From: Gramella jeungdoensis
GTDB lineage: Bacteria; Bacteroidota; Bacteroidia; Flavobacteriales; Flavobacteriaceae
DNA: 64,000 bases
Direction: 5' to 3'
Assembly (NCBI RefSeq): GCF_023805255.1
Contig: NZ_JAMSCK010000004.1
Location: 124,001-188,000 of the forward strand
Part shown: piece by piece, positions 17,380 to 24,038 of the stretch
Position numbering within the stretch: the stretch's first letter is position 1
Layout of the letters: each line of letters begins with the position of its first letter
Program-made: the position numbers and the translations under genes
The notes under the pieces: generated by a model
The model's database searches: none
Seen by the model: the letters and a program-made list of their open reading frames with translations, nothing else
What the model was told of the DNA's origin: nothing

Positions 17380-17817
17380 TTATTCACCTATATCCTCATT
17401 CCAGAGCTCCGGATTATCCTTAATAAAACTTTCCATCATGCTAATACATTCCCTGTCGTTTAATACAACTACTTCCACATCATTTTTTCTTAATAGATCT
17501 TCCCATCCTAAAAAGTTAGAATTCTCTCCAATGATAACCTTTTTAATTCCATAAAGTAGAATCGTTCCCGTACACATAGGGCAGGGAGATAATGTGGTAT
17601 ACAAAACAGAATCTTTATAAACCGAAGCAGGCTGTCTTCCGGCATCTTCAAAAGCGTCCATTTCACCATGAAGAATAACGCTTCTCTTTTGAACTCTCCT
17701 GTTGTGGCCTTTTCCCAGGATCTCACCATTATGTACTATAACACTGCCAATTGGGATTCCACCTTCAGAAAGCCCTTTTCGAGCCTCGTCAATGGCTATT
17801 TTAAAATACTTATCCAT
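17380..17817 (-). CDS. Cytosine deaminase of the yeast Fcy1 type
   Basis: 145 residues. Zn site of the CDA fold: HGE (His50, Glu52) and PCPMC (Cys79, Cys82). Beyond the generic motif, long stretches match Saccharomyces Fcy1: IPIGSVIVHNGEILGKGHN, YTTLSPCPMCTG, YGIKKVIIGEN and the C-terminal NPELWNEDIGE, against ERPQDWFEDIGE in yeast. That C-terminus caps the active site in Fcy1. The likely reaction is cytosine to uracil (pyrimidine salvage, cytoplasm), unlike the unrelated E. coli CodA. It is a single gene. Guanine or other nucleobase deaminase activity is the main alternative. Confidence 0.85.
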   Translation of the reverse strand: MDKYFKIAIDEARKGLSEGGIPIGSVIVHNGEILGKGHNRRVQKRSVILHGEMDAFEDAGRQPASVYKDSVLYTTLSPCPMCTGTILLYGIKKVIIGENSNFLGWEDLLRKNDVEVVVLNDRECISMMESFIKDNPELWNEDIGE

Positions 17818-17937
17818 AAAACTAATTCATTAAAATGTACAGCCATTTCGGCTTTAAGTAAAATTAAGGGATTAAGCCGTTAAAAAATTTATACCAAAGA
17901 GTGATTTCAAAATAAAAGCTTATATTTATTCCTATTA

Positions 17938-17958
17938 TTTTCGATTTTTGATCGAAAA
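17938..17958. promoter_or_regulatory. 8-bp inverted repeat TTTTCGAT / ATCGAAAA
   Basis: Perfect arms (17938-17945 and 17951-17958) with a TTTTG loop in the gap between the cytosine deaminase promoter region and a small ORF. It could be an operator; no U-rich tail follows. Confidence 0.3.
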
Positions 17959-18026
17959 GACCTTATCCCCACAAACATTACCTTTTTAAAATACCCCCTG
18001 GAGTTATTAATATTAATTGCTGAATT

Positions 18027-18119
18027 ATGGAGTCTCAGGCAAAACGGGAAGACTTTATTAGAGCTATAATATTTGCAATTAGCATCATATTGATATTCAT
18101 TATATCAATTCTGAAATAG
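18027..18119 (+). CDS. Possible 30-aa single-pass membrane peptide
   Basis: ATG at 18027 to TAG at 18117-18119 encodes MESQAKREDFIRAIIFAISI followed by ILIFIISILK: a charged N-terminus followed by one hydrophobic helix and a C-terminal Lys. This is the plan of small bacterial membrane peptides. There is no known family and no strong ribosome-binding site, so it remains a candidate. Confidence 0.4.
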   Translation: MESQAKREDFIRAIIFAISIILIFIISILK

Positions 18120-18165
18120 TTCTAAAAAGTAGAAGCGGTATTATCTCCGGAAGTATCCGGAAATA

Positions 18166-18198
18166 AAAATACCGGGCCATATAAGGTCCCGGCATTTT
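18166..18198 (-). terminator. Rho-independent terminator of the DUF1206 gene
   Basis: On the minus strand AAAATGCCGGG pairs with CCCGGTATTTT (one G-T pair) around an 11-base loop, followed by TATTTCC. It begins 13 bp after the DUF1206 stop codon. Confidence 0.75.
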
Positions 18199-18210
18199 CG
18201 ATTTAGCATA

Positions 18211-19041
18211 TTATTTAAGGTCGATGGTTTTCTTTCCATGTCCACCTGAATTATTATTACGCAGACTTGCCACAGATATTGCCGGATATTTAGCTTTGAT
18301 AAACATATATACCCCATAGCCTACAAGACCAATGGCAACTATTCCAAGGGCAAAAGACCCAAATTCATTCTGAATAAAACTGAAGGCATCAGTTTGTGTT
18401 CCTATGTCATTTCCAGATGATAAACCTGATCTTAAAGTTAAAAACGCCATAAGAGCTATAACTACACCCCGGGCCGTATGACCAAATTTACCAGCATTAA
18501 TCAGTAATTTCTGTTCTTTATGATCCATTCCTGTCTCCTCAACTTCTTCCCGGAATTTTCCTGAGTAAGCACGATAAAGGTCATAAACTGCCTTTATCGC
18601 CATTCCGATTCCTATAATAATCGCGATGGTATCTCCATTAGAGCCAGACATGAGCGAACCCGTCATGGATTTACTGTCGCCAGATCCACCGCCGCCAAAA
18701 GCCAGTTTAAATGAATAGAAAGCCAGCCCACCATAGAGTAGGCCGCTTATGAAAAAAGCCACCCTTTTTCCATATCCTTTGGGATTGTCCTCAAATCCAT
18801 TAGGGTTGGCGAATGACTGGTAGAATCGCCAGAAAACATAGCCTAAAAGTCCAACAGCCAAAACGATGAGCAAAAACTGGCCATAAGACTGCTCAGCCAG
18901 ATACTTAAGCGCTCCTTTTCCTCCGGTTTGTTCACCTCCCTGTCCAAAAGCGGCAAGTGCCGTTAATATTCCTATTATACAATAAACTGCTCCTTTGGCA
19001 GCCATGCCAAATCTTGCGAAATTTTTCTTTTTACTGCTCAT
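18211..19041 (-). CDS. DUF1206 integral membrane protein
   Basis: 276 residues with six membrane segments arranged as three repeated pairs, each beginning with an (A/G)RFG/KFGHTARG-like element (FARFGMAAKGAVYCIIGILTAL; YGKRVAFFISGLLYGGLAFYSF; AGKFGHTARGVVIALMAFLTL). This triple TM-pair repeat is the definition of the DUF1206 family. The Gly-rich loop GGGGSGDSKSMTGSL lies between repeats 2 and 3. It is a single gene with its own terminator. The function is unknown. Confidence 0.8.
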   Translation of the reverse strand: MSSKKKNFARFGMAAKGAVYCIIGILTALAAFGQGGEQTGGKGALKYLAEQSYGQFLLIVLAVGLLGYVFWRFYQSFANPNGFEDNPKGYGKRVAFFISGLLYGGLAFYSFKLAFGGGGSGDSKSMTGSLMSGSNGDTIAIIIGIGMAIKAVYDLYRAYSGKFREEVEETGMDHKEQKLLINAGKFGHTARGVVIALMAFLTLRSGLSSGNDIGTQTDAFSFIQNEFGSFALGIVAIGLVGYGVYMFIKAKYPAISVASLRNNNSGGHGKKTIDLK

Positions 19042-19398
19042 TTGTAATGGTTTGGTTGGTTATTTTTTTTGATTTCATTAAAATAAGTTGAAATAATTTA
19101 GGAAAGGATACAATTAAAAAAACTTTAAGTTTTCCTGATTTTTACATTGTATTCTAAAAGGGGTAAAACAATTAGGTTAATAGTAGGGTTTGGCATTAAA
19201 AAACCATATATTGAGCCTGTTATATTATTCCGCTATACTGAGATATTTAGAACCGTTTCTTTTCTGCAAGAGTTCTGAAACCTTTGAATTTTCCTTTTTT
19301 ACGGATAGATGCTTTTATTACTAAAATTTTTCTAGAATAAAAAGCCTGCATCAGCTTTTGAATCAAATAATTATACCATTAAATATCCAAATTTTTCA
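19042..19398. other. Divergent intergenic region, nothing identifiable
   Basis: 357 bp between the DUF1206 and desaturase genes, which point away from each other. It must hold both promoters, but I could not place a convincing -7/-33 pair. There is no hairpin of note and no reading frame of interest. Confidence 0.4.
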
Positions 19399-20469
19399 GT
19401 GAGAAGTACTGACTTCTCAAAGGCCTTAAAAAGCAGAGTTAATAATTACTTTAAATCCAACAACATCAGCCGCCATGCAAATACAAGCATGGTATTGAAA
19501 ACGATAAGCATGCTCGCGCTGTTTTTTGTTCCTCTCATTATTATAAACACCGGGATTGTTAGCAGTCCGTGGTTACTTTTCCTTTTGTATATTACAAGTG
19601 GTCTTGGAATGTCGGGGATAGGAATGGGAATTATGCATGATGCCATACATGGTTCTTATTCAAAGAACAAAAAGCTTAATAAGGTCCTTGGTTTAACTTT
19701 TAATCTTATTGGAGCAAATGCGACAGTATGGAAGATTCAGCATAATGTTCTGCACCATACCTATCCAAACATAGATGGGGCCGACGATGATATTAATCAA
19801 CCTTTCTTTCTCAGATTTTCGCCCAATACCAAAAGATTAAGGTTACACAGGTTTCAATATTTGTATGTATGGTTCTTTTATTCACTCTCTACTATTTCCT
19901 GGATCACTGCCAAGGATTTTGTGAAGATCACCCGGTTTAAGAATATGGGGTTCCTCAACAAAAAGAATGAATTTAAAAAGGAGCTGGGTAAGGTGATAGG
20001 CTGGAAGCTCCTATATTTTTCCTATGCTTTGATCCTGCCTCTTATTATGGTACCACAGGCCGCCTGGATAGTTGTTCTTGCTTTCATAAGTATGCATCTG
20101 GTAACCGGTTTGTTAATAAGTACAGTTTTTCAGGTGGCACACATTATACCTGATACAGATTTTCCTATGCCAGATAATAAGAATAAAATAAGTGGTGACT
20201 GGCATGCGCATCAGTTAGTCACTACCAGTAATTTCTCTCCACGAAGTAAGGTCTTTTCATGGCTTATAGGTGGATTGAACTATCAGGTGGAACACCATTT
20301 GTTTCCAAATATCTGTCATGTGCATTACAGGGATATTTCAAAAATAGTAGAAGATACCGCGAGGGAATTCGGGATTCCATATCATAGTAAGAAAACTTTT
20401 ATAGGAGCTATTGCAGATCACACTAAAATGCTTAGGTTCCTGGGAAGAAAGAATATGCTTGGCGCCTAA
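19399..20469 (+). CDS. Membrane fatty acid (acyl-lipid/acyl-CoA) desaturase
   Basis: 356 residues, starting at GTG because no ATG lies in frame before the upstream stop. Three His boxes of membrane di-iron desaturases are intact: HDAIHGS, HNVLHHTYPN and QVEHHLFPNICHVHY. Four to five TM segments lie between them. It introduces a cis double bond into membrane acyl chains. The QxxHH third box is the type found in front-end/linoleoyl-CoA-like desaturases, but there is no fused cytochrome b5 domain. It is monocistronic and followed by two hairpins. Confidence 0.9.
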   Translation: MRSTDFSKALKSRVNNYFKSNNISRHANTSMVLKTISMLALFFVPLIIINTGIVSSPWLLFLLYITSGLGMSGIGMGIMHDAIHGSYSKNKKLNKVLGLTFNLIGANATVWKIQHNVLHHTYPNIDGADDDINQPFFLRFSPNTKRLRLHRFQYLYVWFFYSLSTISWITAKDFVKITRFKNMGFLNKKNEFKKELGKVIGWKLLYFSYALILPLIMVPQAAWIVVLAFISMHLVTGLLISTVFQVAHIIPDTDFPMPDNKNKISGDWHAHQLVTTSNFSPRSKVFSWLIGGLNYQVEHHLFPNICHVHYRDISKIVEDTAREFGIPYHSKKTFIGAIADHTKMLRFLGRKNMLGA

Positions 20470-20508
20470 ATCAATGTCATATTCTGGAATGTGAGATGCA
20501 TTTTAATT

Positions 20509-20566
20509 ATCATCTCACTAACTTAATTTAAGTTGTGAGATGATTAATATGAATTGTTATTCATAT
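20509..20566. promoter_or_regulatory. Two consecutive hairpins after the desaturase gene
   Basis: Hairpin 1: ATCATCTCAC-T-AACTT (20509-20524) pairs with AAGTT-GTGAGATGAT (20530-20544), 15 bp with one bulged base and an AATTT loop. Hairpin 2: ATATGAAT/ATTCATAT (20547-20554/20559-20566) with loop TGTT. The first is strong enough to end transcription or block exonucleases, though it lacks a T-run. A second copy of GTGAGATG at 20491-20498 could compete for pairing with the left arm. Confidence 0.5.
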
Positions 20567-20745
20567 GGTCGTACATTCCTTATTCTCATTAGCTTGATTT
20601 CCCAGCATTTTTTTTAGACATCCTTCTCCGATGCGAAAATAAGGTGCTTTTAATAGAAACAAACCACTCTTTTTTAATAAACCTTCTAGCTTAAATTCGT
20701 ACTTTTAATAGTAGAGAAATTAATTATTTACAAAACAGATTTATT

Positions 20746-21708
20746 ATGAAAACTACAAATAAATCGGTAATCTACTACTTCTCTTTAATCATGTTCTTTA
20801 TTGGTGCAGTCTTCTCAACAAATCAAATTTTAGGGCAGGAAAGACAACCTATAATTGACATGCATATGCATACCGGACTACCTCACGATATTCCTGCCGG
20901 AACGCCGGCAATTTGTCGGCCCGATCCATGTGAAGGCCAGGGCGGATCCACTGCAAATTCTTCTGAGAATCTTCAAAAAACTCTGGAACAGATGTCCAGG
21001 TATAATATTGTAAAAGGTTTTCTTAGCGGCATTGATTTATCCACGGTTAAGGAATGGAAAAAAGCTGATCCGGAACGTTTTATCGGATCTCCTTTTATTA
21101 TGGAGCCGAATAGTTCCAACCTTGAAGCTCTCAGGCAGGAGTATTCTACAGGGCACTTAACCGGGATGGGTGAAATTGGAGCTCAATTAAACGGGATACC
21201 TCCAAATGATCCTGCACTGGAACCTTATTTTAAACTGGCTGAAGAGCTTGACCTTCCGGTACTCATCCATACATTGGGAATCGGGCCTTATATGCCTAAT
21301 TTCCGCTCAGCCTCTGGAAGTCCACTCTTGCTGGAAGAGGTGCTTATTCGTCATCCAAAGCTTCGGATCTTTGTAGAAAATGCCGGATACCCATACCGGG
21401 ATGAAATGATCGCCATGATGTATCAGTATCCACAGCTCTATGCTGATGTATCAACGATAACCTGGGTGATTCCGCGTACAGCCTTTTATGACTATTTAGA
21501 GGCATTTGTACGTGCAGGACTTGGAAAACGTATCATGTTCGGTTCAGACCAGATGGTTTGGCCTATGAAGATCGGGGCCGCTGTAGAAGCCATTGAAGAA
21601 GCTCCTTTTTTGAGCCAGGAGCAAAAAAGGGATATATTTTATAACAATGCGGCCCGCTTCTTAAAACTTGATAAAAAGGTAATAGCAGAACATTCCAGCC
21701 ATAATTAA
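20746..21708 (+). CDS. Secreted metal-dependent amidohydrolase (Amidohydro_2 family)
   Basis: 320 residues with a signal peptide (about 1-29, ending near LGQ). The mature protein starts with the IIDMHMHTG metal motif and continues with a TIM-barrel: GEIGAQL, LPVLIHT (His), FVENAGYP and IMFGSDQMVW (catalytic Asp), as in PF04909 enzymes. The N-terminal insert CRPDPCEGQGG contains two Cys that may form a disulfide. It is likely periplasmic and acts on an amide, lactone or carboxylated substrate that cannot be named. It is convergent with the racemase gene (11-bp gap). Confidence 0.85.
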   Translation: MKTTNKSVIYYFSLIMFFIGAVFSTNQILGQERQPIIDMHMHTGLPHDIPAGTPAICRPDPCEGQGGSTANSSENLQKTLEQMSRYNIVKGFLSGIDLSTVKEWKKADPERFIGSPFIMEPNSSNLEALRQEYSTGHLTGMGEIGAQLNGIPPNDPALEPYFKLAEELDLPVLIHTLGIGPYMPNFRSASGSPLLLEEVLIRHPKLRIFVENAGYPYRDEMIAMMYQYPQLYADVSTITWVIPRTAFYDYLEAFVRAGLGKRIMFGSDQMVWPMKIGAAVEAIEEAPFLSQEQKRDIFYNNAARFLKLDKKVIAEHSSHN

Positions 21709-21719
21709 CAGAGCAATGC

Positions 21720-22403
21720 TTAATTTTGAAAGATAAAATCTGCAGCTAGCTTTGCATGTAATTGGGTGGTGGCTATTAAGGGGAATTTCACATCTTCCTG
21801 GTCAAGGAGCATAGGAAGTTCTGTACAACCTAGGATCACTCCTTCAGCTCCCTGTTCCTGGAATAGATCTATTCGTTCCAGGTAGAAACTTCTTGCTTCA
21901 TCGGTAAACTTGCCCTGTGTTAGTTCATTAGACACGTAATGATGTGATTTTAGAATAACGTTTTCAGAAGGAAGTAGAACTTCAATTCCAAAATTTTCTT
22001 TCAGATAATCGGGTATAAAATTTCCGGTTATTGTAGGTTTATTGCCCAATAAACCCAGTTTTTTTAATCCTTGTCTTTTTGCTTCCTTTCCTATGGCTTC
22101 ACCTATGTGAAGTACCGGAATATCAAGTTTGGGCTGTATATGTGTATAGGTCATATGAGGAGTATTGGCACATATTATTATAGCTTCAGCTCCGGCCTGT
22201 TCCAGCTTTTTAGATACTTCCAGGTATTTGGCATTTATCTTATCACAATCCTGTTCTCTCATTAATTCAATGTTAATACTATAAATGATCAGTTCAGGAT
22301 TGCCCTGAGTACCAATTTTTTCACTTACCAAATCATTGATTAATCTGTAATATACTATAGTGGAGTGCCAGGATGTTCCACCTATCATACCTAGAGTTTT
22401 CAT
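21720..22403 (-). CDS. Aspartate/glutamate racemase family protein
   Basis: 227 residues. It begins MKTLGMIGGTSWHST, typical of the Asp/Glu racemase family, with the two catalytic Cys in IICANTPHM and LGCTELPM and the phosphate/carboxylate loop GNKPT. It interconverts L- and D-Asp (or Glu), PLP-independent, in the cytoplasm. It has its own promoter with a GTAAC-N4-GTTAC operator (22429-22472) and thus appears co-regulated with the rhodanese and RND operons. Substrate choice between Asp, Glu or another amino acid is open. Confidence 0.88.
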   Translation of the reverse strand: MKTLGMIGGTSWHSTIVYYRLINDLVSEKIGTQGNPELIIYSINIELMREQDCDKINAKYLEVSKKLEQAGAEAIIICANTPHMTYTHIQPKLDIPVLHIGEAIGKEAKRQGLKKLGLLGNKPTITGNFIPDYLKENFGIEVLLPSENVILKSHHYVSNELTQGKFTDEARSFYLERIDLFQEQGAEGVILGCTELPMLLDQEDVKFPLIATTQLHAKLAADFIFQN

Positions 22404-22428
22404 AACTAAGGATTTAAGTTTTATTCAA

Positions 22429-22472
22429 TGAAATTACGCTGTAATATTAGCTTTAACAGTAACTATTGTTAC
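22429..22472 (-). promoter_or_regulatory. Promoter with Fnr/Crp-type operator, racemase gene
   Basis: Operator GTAAC-TATT-GTTAC (22459-22472) is a perfect 5-4-5 palindrome. Exactly 22 bp downstream on the minus strand lies TAATTTCA (22436-22429), a 4-of-6 match to TAnnTTTG. The start codon follows about 25 bp later. Operator-to-box spacing is identical to three other sites in this window. Confidence 0.65.
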
Positions 22473-22525
22473 TCTAAAAGAAAATATGATAGCTGAAAAC
22501 CATCATCCTTTCAAATCTAAATCAA

Positions 22526-22738
22526 CTAATTATCAGGCTTTTCCTGAATGCTACAACTACCATTAGCGCAGTTACCACCAGCACATCCAAACCCGAACAT
22601 TCCCATGGCCGTCATGTATATTCCAAGGATAACTCCTATCCATTGATCATAACTGGCGGCCTGGATTATCATAACCACTCCAATAACCAGATAAATTATT
22701 CGCCATATATTCCAACCTGTAAGAAGTCTTTCTTTCAT
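22526..22738 (-). CDS. Small Cys-rich membrane protein (70 aa)
   Basis: Two hydrophobic segments (WNIWRIIYLVIGVVMIIQA and WIGVILGIYMTAMGMFGFG) are followed by a tail with a Cys cluster, GCAGGNCANGSC. The body resembles short DUF2892/YgaP-type membrane proteins; the Cys tail could bind metal or carry sulfane sulfur. It starts 2 bp after the second rhodanese gene and ends the operon. The family is not formally named to my knowledge. Confidence 0.7.
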   Translation of the reverse strand: MKERLLTGWNIWRIIYLVIGVVMIIQAASYDQWIGVILGIYMTAMGMFGFGCAGGNCANGSCSIQEKPDN

Positions 22739-22740
22739 GA

Positions 22741-23055
22741 CTATAATTTATTATGAAGTTTTCTCCATCCACCGCCATTATGAACATTCGTGTAGCCAAG
22801 ATTCTTTAAAATTCTTTTTGCATTTGCACTTCTCATACCAGATGCGCAGCATGTAATAATGGGCTGATCTTTCTTCGTGAGTTTGGAATGATGGGTAGTA
22901 AGACTATTTAAAGGAATATTTTTAGAACCTTTAATATGTCCTATCGCATATTCATTTTTGGTACGAACATCCAGAATAATTCCATTGTTCTTTAGTAACT
23001 CTGAATAATCGGGTTCCGGATTAGAGTTAAAGAGTTTCTTTAATATCTTAAGCAT
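22741..23055 (-). CDS. Rhodanese-like sulfurtransferase 2
   Basis: 104 residues, a single rhodanese domain with active-site loop CCASGMRS (catalytic Cys, CxxxxxR pattern) and the hallmarks ILDVRTKNEYAIGHIKGSKNIPL and NVHNGGGW. The N-terminus (MLKILKKLFNSNPEP) is basic and amphipathic, possibly membrane-associated. It transfers sulfane sulfur from thiosulfate or persulfides to acceptors. It lies 3 bp after the paralogous rhodanese gene, so the two probably arose by tandem duplication and work together. Confidence 0.9.
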   Translation of the reverse strand: MLKILKKLFNSNPEPDYSELLKNNGIILDVRTKNEYAIGHIKGSKNIPLNSLTTHHSKLTKKDQPIITCCASGMRSANAKRILKNLGYTNVHNGGGWRKLHNKL

Positions 23056-23058
23056 ATT

Positions 23059-23337
23059 TTAATTGAATTTTAAATAATTTAATTCTAACCAGGATCCTCC
23101 ATTTATACATTCTATACCCTGTTCTTGAAGGTACGTTTCTGCCTGATGACTCCTCATGCCAGAGGCACAACAGAGAATTAGAGGTGCTGTTAATTGCTTC
23201 AGTTCGTCCAGGCTATTTGGGATCTCAGTGAGAGGAATGTTCCTGGAGCCATTTACATGGCCTGAACTATACTCATTCCTACTTCTAACATCTATGATTG
23301 TACCTTTGTTCTCTTTTATCAATTTTTCAATACTCAT
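23059..23337 (-). CDS. Rhodanese-like sulfurtransferase 1
   Basis: 92 residues. Complete single rhodanese domain: IIDVRSRNEYSSGHVNGSRNIPL, active loop CCASGMRS and C-terminal INGGSWLE. It is cytoplasmic with no signal peptide. It is the first gene of a three-gene operon (rhodanese, rhodanese, small membrane protein) with a strong promoter and Fnr-type operator at 23360-23403. The loop sequence is identical in both rhodaneses, which suggests the same substrate class. Confidence 0.9.
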   Translation of the reverse strand: MSIEKLIKENKGTIIDVRSRNEYSSGHVNGSRNIPLTEIPNSLDELKQLTAPLILCCASGMRSHQAETYLQEQGIECINGGSWLELNYLKFN

Positions 23338-23359
23338 AATTTCAGTTTTAATAATAGAC

Positions 23360-23403
23360 CAAAAATAGTTCGTAAGGACTTACTTTACAGTGACTTCTGT
23401 TAC
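23360..23403 (-). promoter_or_regulatory. Promoter with Fnr/Crp-type operator, rhodanese operon
   Basis: On the minus strand: GTAAC-AGAA-GTCAC (23403-23390), 22 bp, then TATTTTTG (23367-23360), a perfect TAnnTTTG box. The expected transcription start lies 15-20 bp before the ATG at 23337. With the operator centred 33 bp from the centre of the -7 box, a bound activator would contact polymerase in the class II position. Confidence 0.75.
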
Positions 23404-23479
23404 AAAGCCTGATAGAACTATTGATGGAGAATATTAAACACCATCCCGTACTGAAAGTCCTATCCTGGGTAAGTTATTT

Positions 23480-23665
23480 TTAATTGGTGATTCCGAACTT
23501 CTTTAAAATATCTTCCATCAAACACCATCTTGTTATGGAAGACTGGAGCAAATTAGCTCCTACGAATGCGGTAAACCATAACCAGTTAATGTTTACATAA
23601 AGGGCAAGCATCAGGCTTATCAAAATAAATGTTCCTGCTACGCCTCGTACTATTCTATTTCTCAT
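23480..23665 (-). CDS. DUF2892 (YgaP-type) membrane protein
   Basis: 61 residues with two TM helices: basic start MRNRIVRGVAG, hydrophobic segments, then the conserved SSITRWCLMEDILKKFG end of the family, containing one Cys. In E. coli YgaP this domain is fused to a rhodanese; here the rhodaneses are separate downstream genes, which supports a linked role in sulfur handling at the inner membrane. It begins 16 bp after the PII-like gene and closes the RND operon. Confidence 0.85.
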   Translation of the reverse strand: MRNRIVRGVAGTFILISLMLALYVNINWLWFTAFVGANLLQSSITRWCLMEDILKKFGITN

Positions 23666-23681
23666 TTTTTATCGATTTTAA

Positions 23682-23984
23682 TTAAATATGTCTTTCAATG
23701 GGTAATACTATGGCTCTAACCGGGTTATTGGTTTCGAGCTGTTGGTTATATTCCTTTACAAGCTTAAAGAAGCTGTCTATTTTCTCGTTTTCGGTAAAGC
23801 TGAAAAGCATTACCGATTCGTTGCCTGACTTTTCGCCGGGAAACCAGCTTTGAGTGGCGACAAGAGAATTCTTATAGCCGTCTATTTCCGAAGTACTAAA
23901 GGCATCTATATGTGATTCCCTGAAAAGTTTCAGAATATCCTTCTGAAATTCGGAAAGCGAAGTAACAATTAATAATTTCATCAT
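23682..23984 (-). CDS. PII-like signalling protein attached to an RND pump operon
   Basis: 100 residues, the size of a PII/CutA-fold subunit. The beginning (MMKLLIVTSLSEFQKDILKLFRESHIDAF) and the end (NNPVRAIVLPIERHI) look like the first helix and last strand of GlnB-like proteins, but the T-loop Tyr and classical B-loop are absent. A 'PII-new group' linked to metal-efflux RND operons has been described, and this gene's position 54 bp after the RND gene fits it. It probably senses a metal or small molecule and modulates the pump. The assignment rests on pattern and context. Confidence 0.6.
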   Translation of the reverse strand: MMKLLIVTSLSEFQKDILKLFRESHIDAFSTSEIDGYKNSLVATQSWFPGEKSGNESVMLFSFTENEKIDSFFKLVKEYNQQLETNNPVRAIVLPIERHI

Positions 23985-24038
23985 TTTAATGGTTTTAAGC
24001 TACCGGATCCCTGAAACAGAGACCCGGCAGATTTGGTT

